Source: an uncultured Burkholderiales bacterium
GTDB lineage: Bacteria; Pseudomonadota; Gammaproteobacteria; Burkholderiales; Burkholderiaceae_C
Assembly: GCA_903953985.1 (NCBI GenBank)
Contig: CAJBLW010000060.1
Span: 1-6,070 of the forward strand
Length of the DNA stretch: 6,070 nucleotides
Direction: 5' to 3'
Of this stretch, positions 5,630 through 6,070 are shown piece by piece. The position numbers and the translations under genes are program-made. Under the pieces are notes generated by a model that was not told where the DNA came from, ran no database searches, and was given only the letters and a program-made list of their open reading frames with translations. How positions within the stretch are numbered: the stretch's first letter is position 1; the number at the start of each line of letters is the position of its first letter.

Positions 5630-6070
5630 GCTACACCCGACGCAGCAAAGACGAGTTGGCCGCCCGCGTGGCGCAAGACATTCCCGAAGGGGCCACCGTG
5701 AACCTGGGCATTGGCCAACCCACCTTGGTGGCCAACCACATTCCCGCCGACCGCGAGGTGCTGTTGCACAGCGAAAACGGCATCTTGGGCATGGGCCCGG
5801 CACCGGCCAAGGGGCTGGAAGATTACGACCTGATCAACGCGGGCAAACAGCCGGTGACGCTGTTGCCGGGTGGTGCGTATTTCCACCATGCCGACAGCTT
5901 TGCCATGATGCGCGGCGGGCACCTGGACATCTGCGTGTTGGGGGCTTTTCAGGTCAGCGCCACGGGCGATCTGGCCAACTGGCACACGGGTGAGCCCGAA
6001 GCCATTCCGGCGGTAGGTGGGGCCATGGACCTGGCCATTGGGGCCAAACAAACCTGGGTGATGATGGACC
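5626..6070 (+). CDS. pcaJ: 3-oxoadipate (succinyl-CoA type) CoA-transferase subunit B (3' partial)
   Basis: This is the catalytic beta subunit partner of the gene above, cut by the window edge after 148 complete codons. The full protein is normally a little over 210 residues. The start ATG overlaps the pcaI stop by four bases (ATGA). A strong ribosome site, GGAGG, lies at 5612-5616 inside the end of pcaI, indicating translational coupling. The second CoA-transferase signature LHSENGILG is at residues 47-55, with Glu50 as the expected CoA-thioester-forming catalytic residue. NLGIGQPT (26-33), LLPGGAYFHHADSF (79-92) and GDLANWHTGE (114-123) also fit the family. As for subunit A, 3-oxoadipate is the likelier substrate but acetoacetate-type activity is not excluded. 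Confidence 0.87.
   Translation, partial: MSYTRRSKDELAARVAQDIPEGATVNLGIGQPTLVANHIPADREVLLHSENGILGMGPAPAKGLEDYDLINAGKQPVTLLPGGAYFHHADSFAMMRGGHLDICVLGAFQVSATGDLANWHTGEPEAIPAVGGAMDLAIGAKQTWVMMD

Noticed and set aside
5039..5803. Long minus-strand open frame of 254 residues opposite pcaI and pcaJ
   Set aside because: Composition is Arg, Gly and Cys rich without family resemblance, and both plus-strand genes carry strong signatures in this interval.

Overview
The window looks like chromosome from a betaproteobacterium, most likely Burkholderiales and Comamonadaceae-like. This rests on the GC-rich third codon positions and on the gene content: a Bug/TctC solute-binding protein, a PcaIJ-type CoA-transferase, and an NrtA-type binding protein with a long N-terminal leader. 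The genus cannot be fixed from the sequence alone. No insertion sequence, phage gene, CRISPR array, tRNA or rRNA is visible.

Left block (1-3587, + strand) is a compact cynABDS-type operon. It encodes a Tat-exported NrtA/CmpA-family binding protein (5' end outside the window), an inner-membrane permease, an ATPase, and cyanase. The three transport genes belong to the nitrate/bicarbonate/cyanate ABC family. The cyanase at the end of the operon, with its catalytic Arg, Glu and Ser in place, points to cyanate as the substrate. Imported cyanate and bicarbonate would be turned into ammonium and CO2, serving nitrogen acquisition and cyanate detoxification. A candidate hairpin terminator follows cynS.

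Middle block (3713-4729, - strand) is a single Bug-family (TctC-like) periplasmic binding protein, convergent with cynS. No membrane subunits of a tripartite tricarboxylate transporter are in view.

Right block (4919-6070, + strand) is divergent from the Bug gene. It holds the two subunits of a 3-oxoadipate/succinyl-CoA-type CoA-transferase (pcaI, pcaJ), overlapping by 4 bases, with pcaJ cut by the window edge. The 189-base divergent region contains nested inverted repeats that may be an operator.

I found no convincing undescribed system. The points most worth checking are the Cys/His-rich leader in front of the Tat motif of CynA, an atypical ABC signature segment in CynD, the ligand-site residues of CynA, and the dyad elements between the Bug gene and pcaI.
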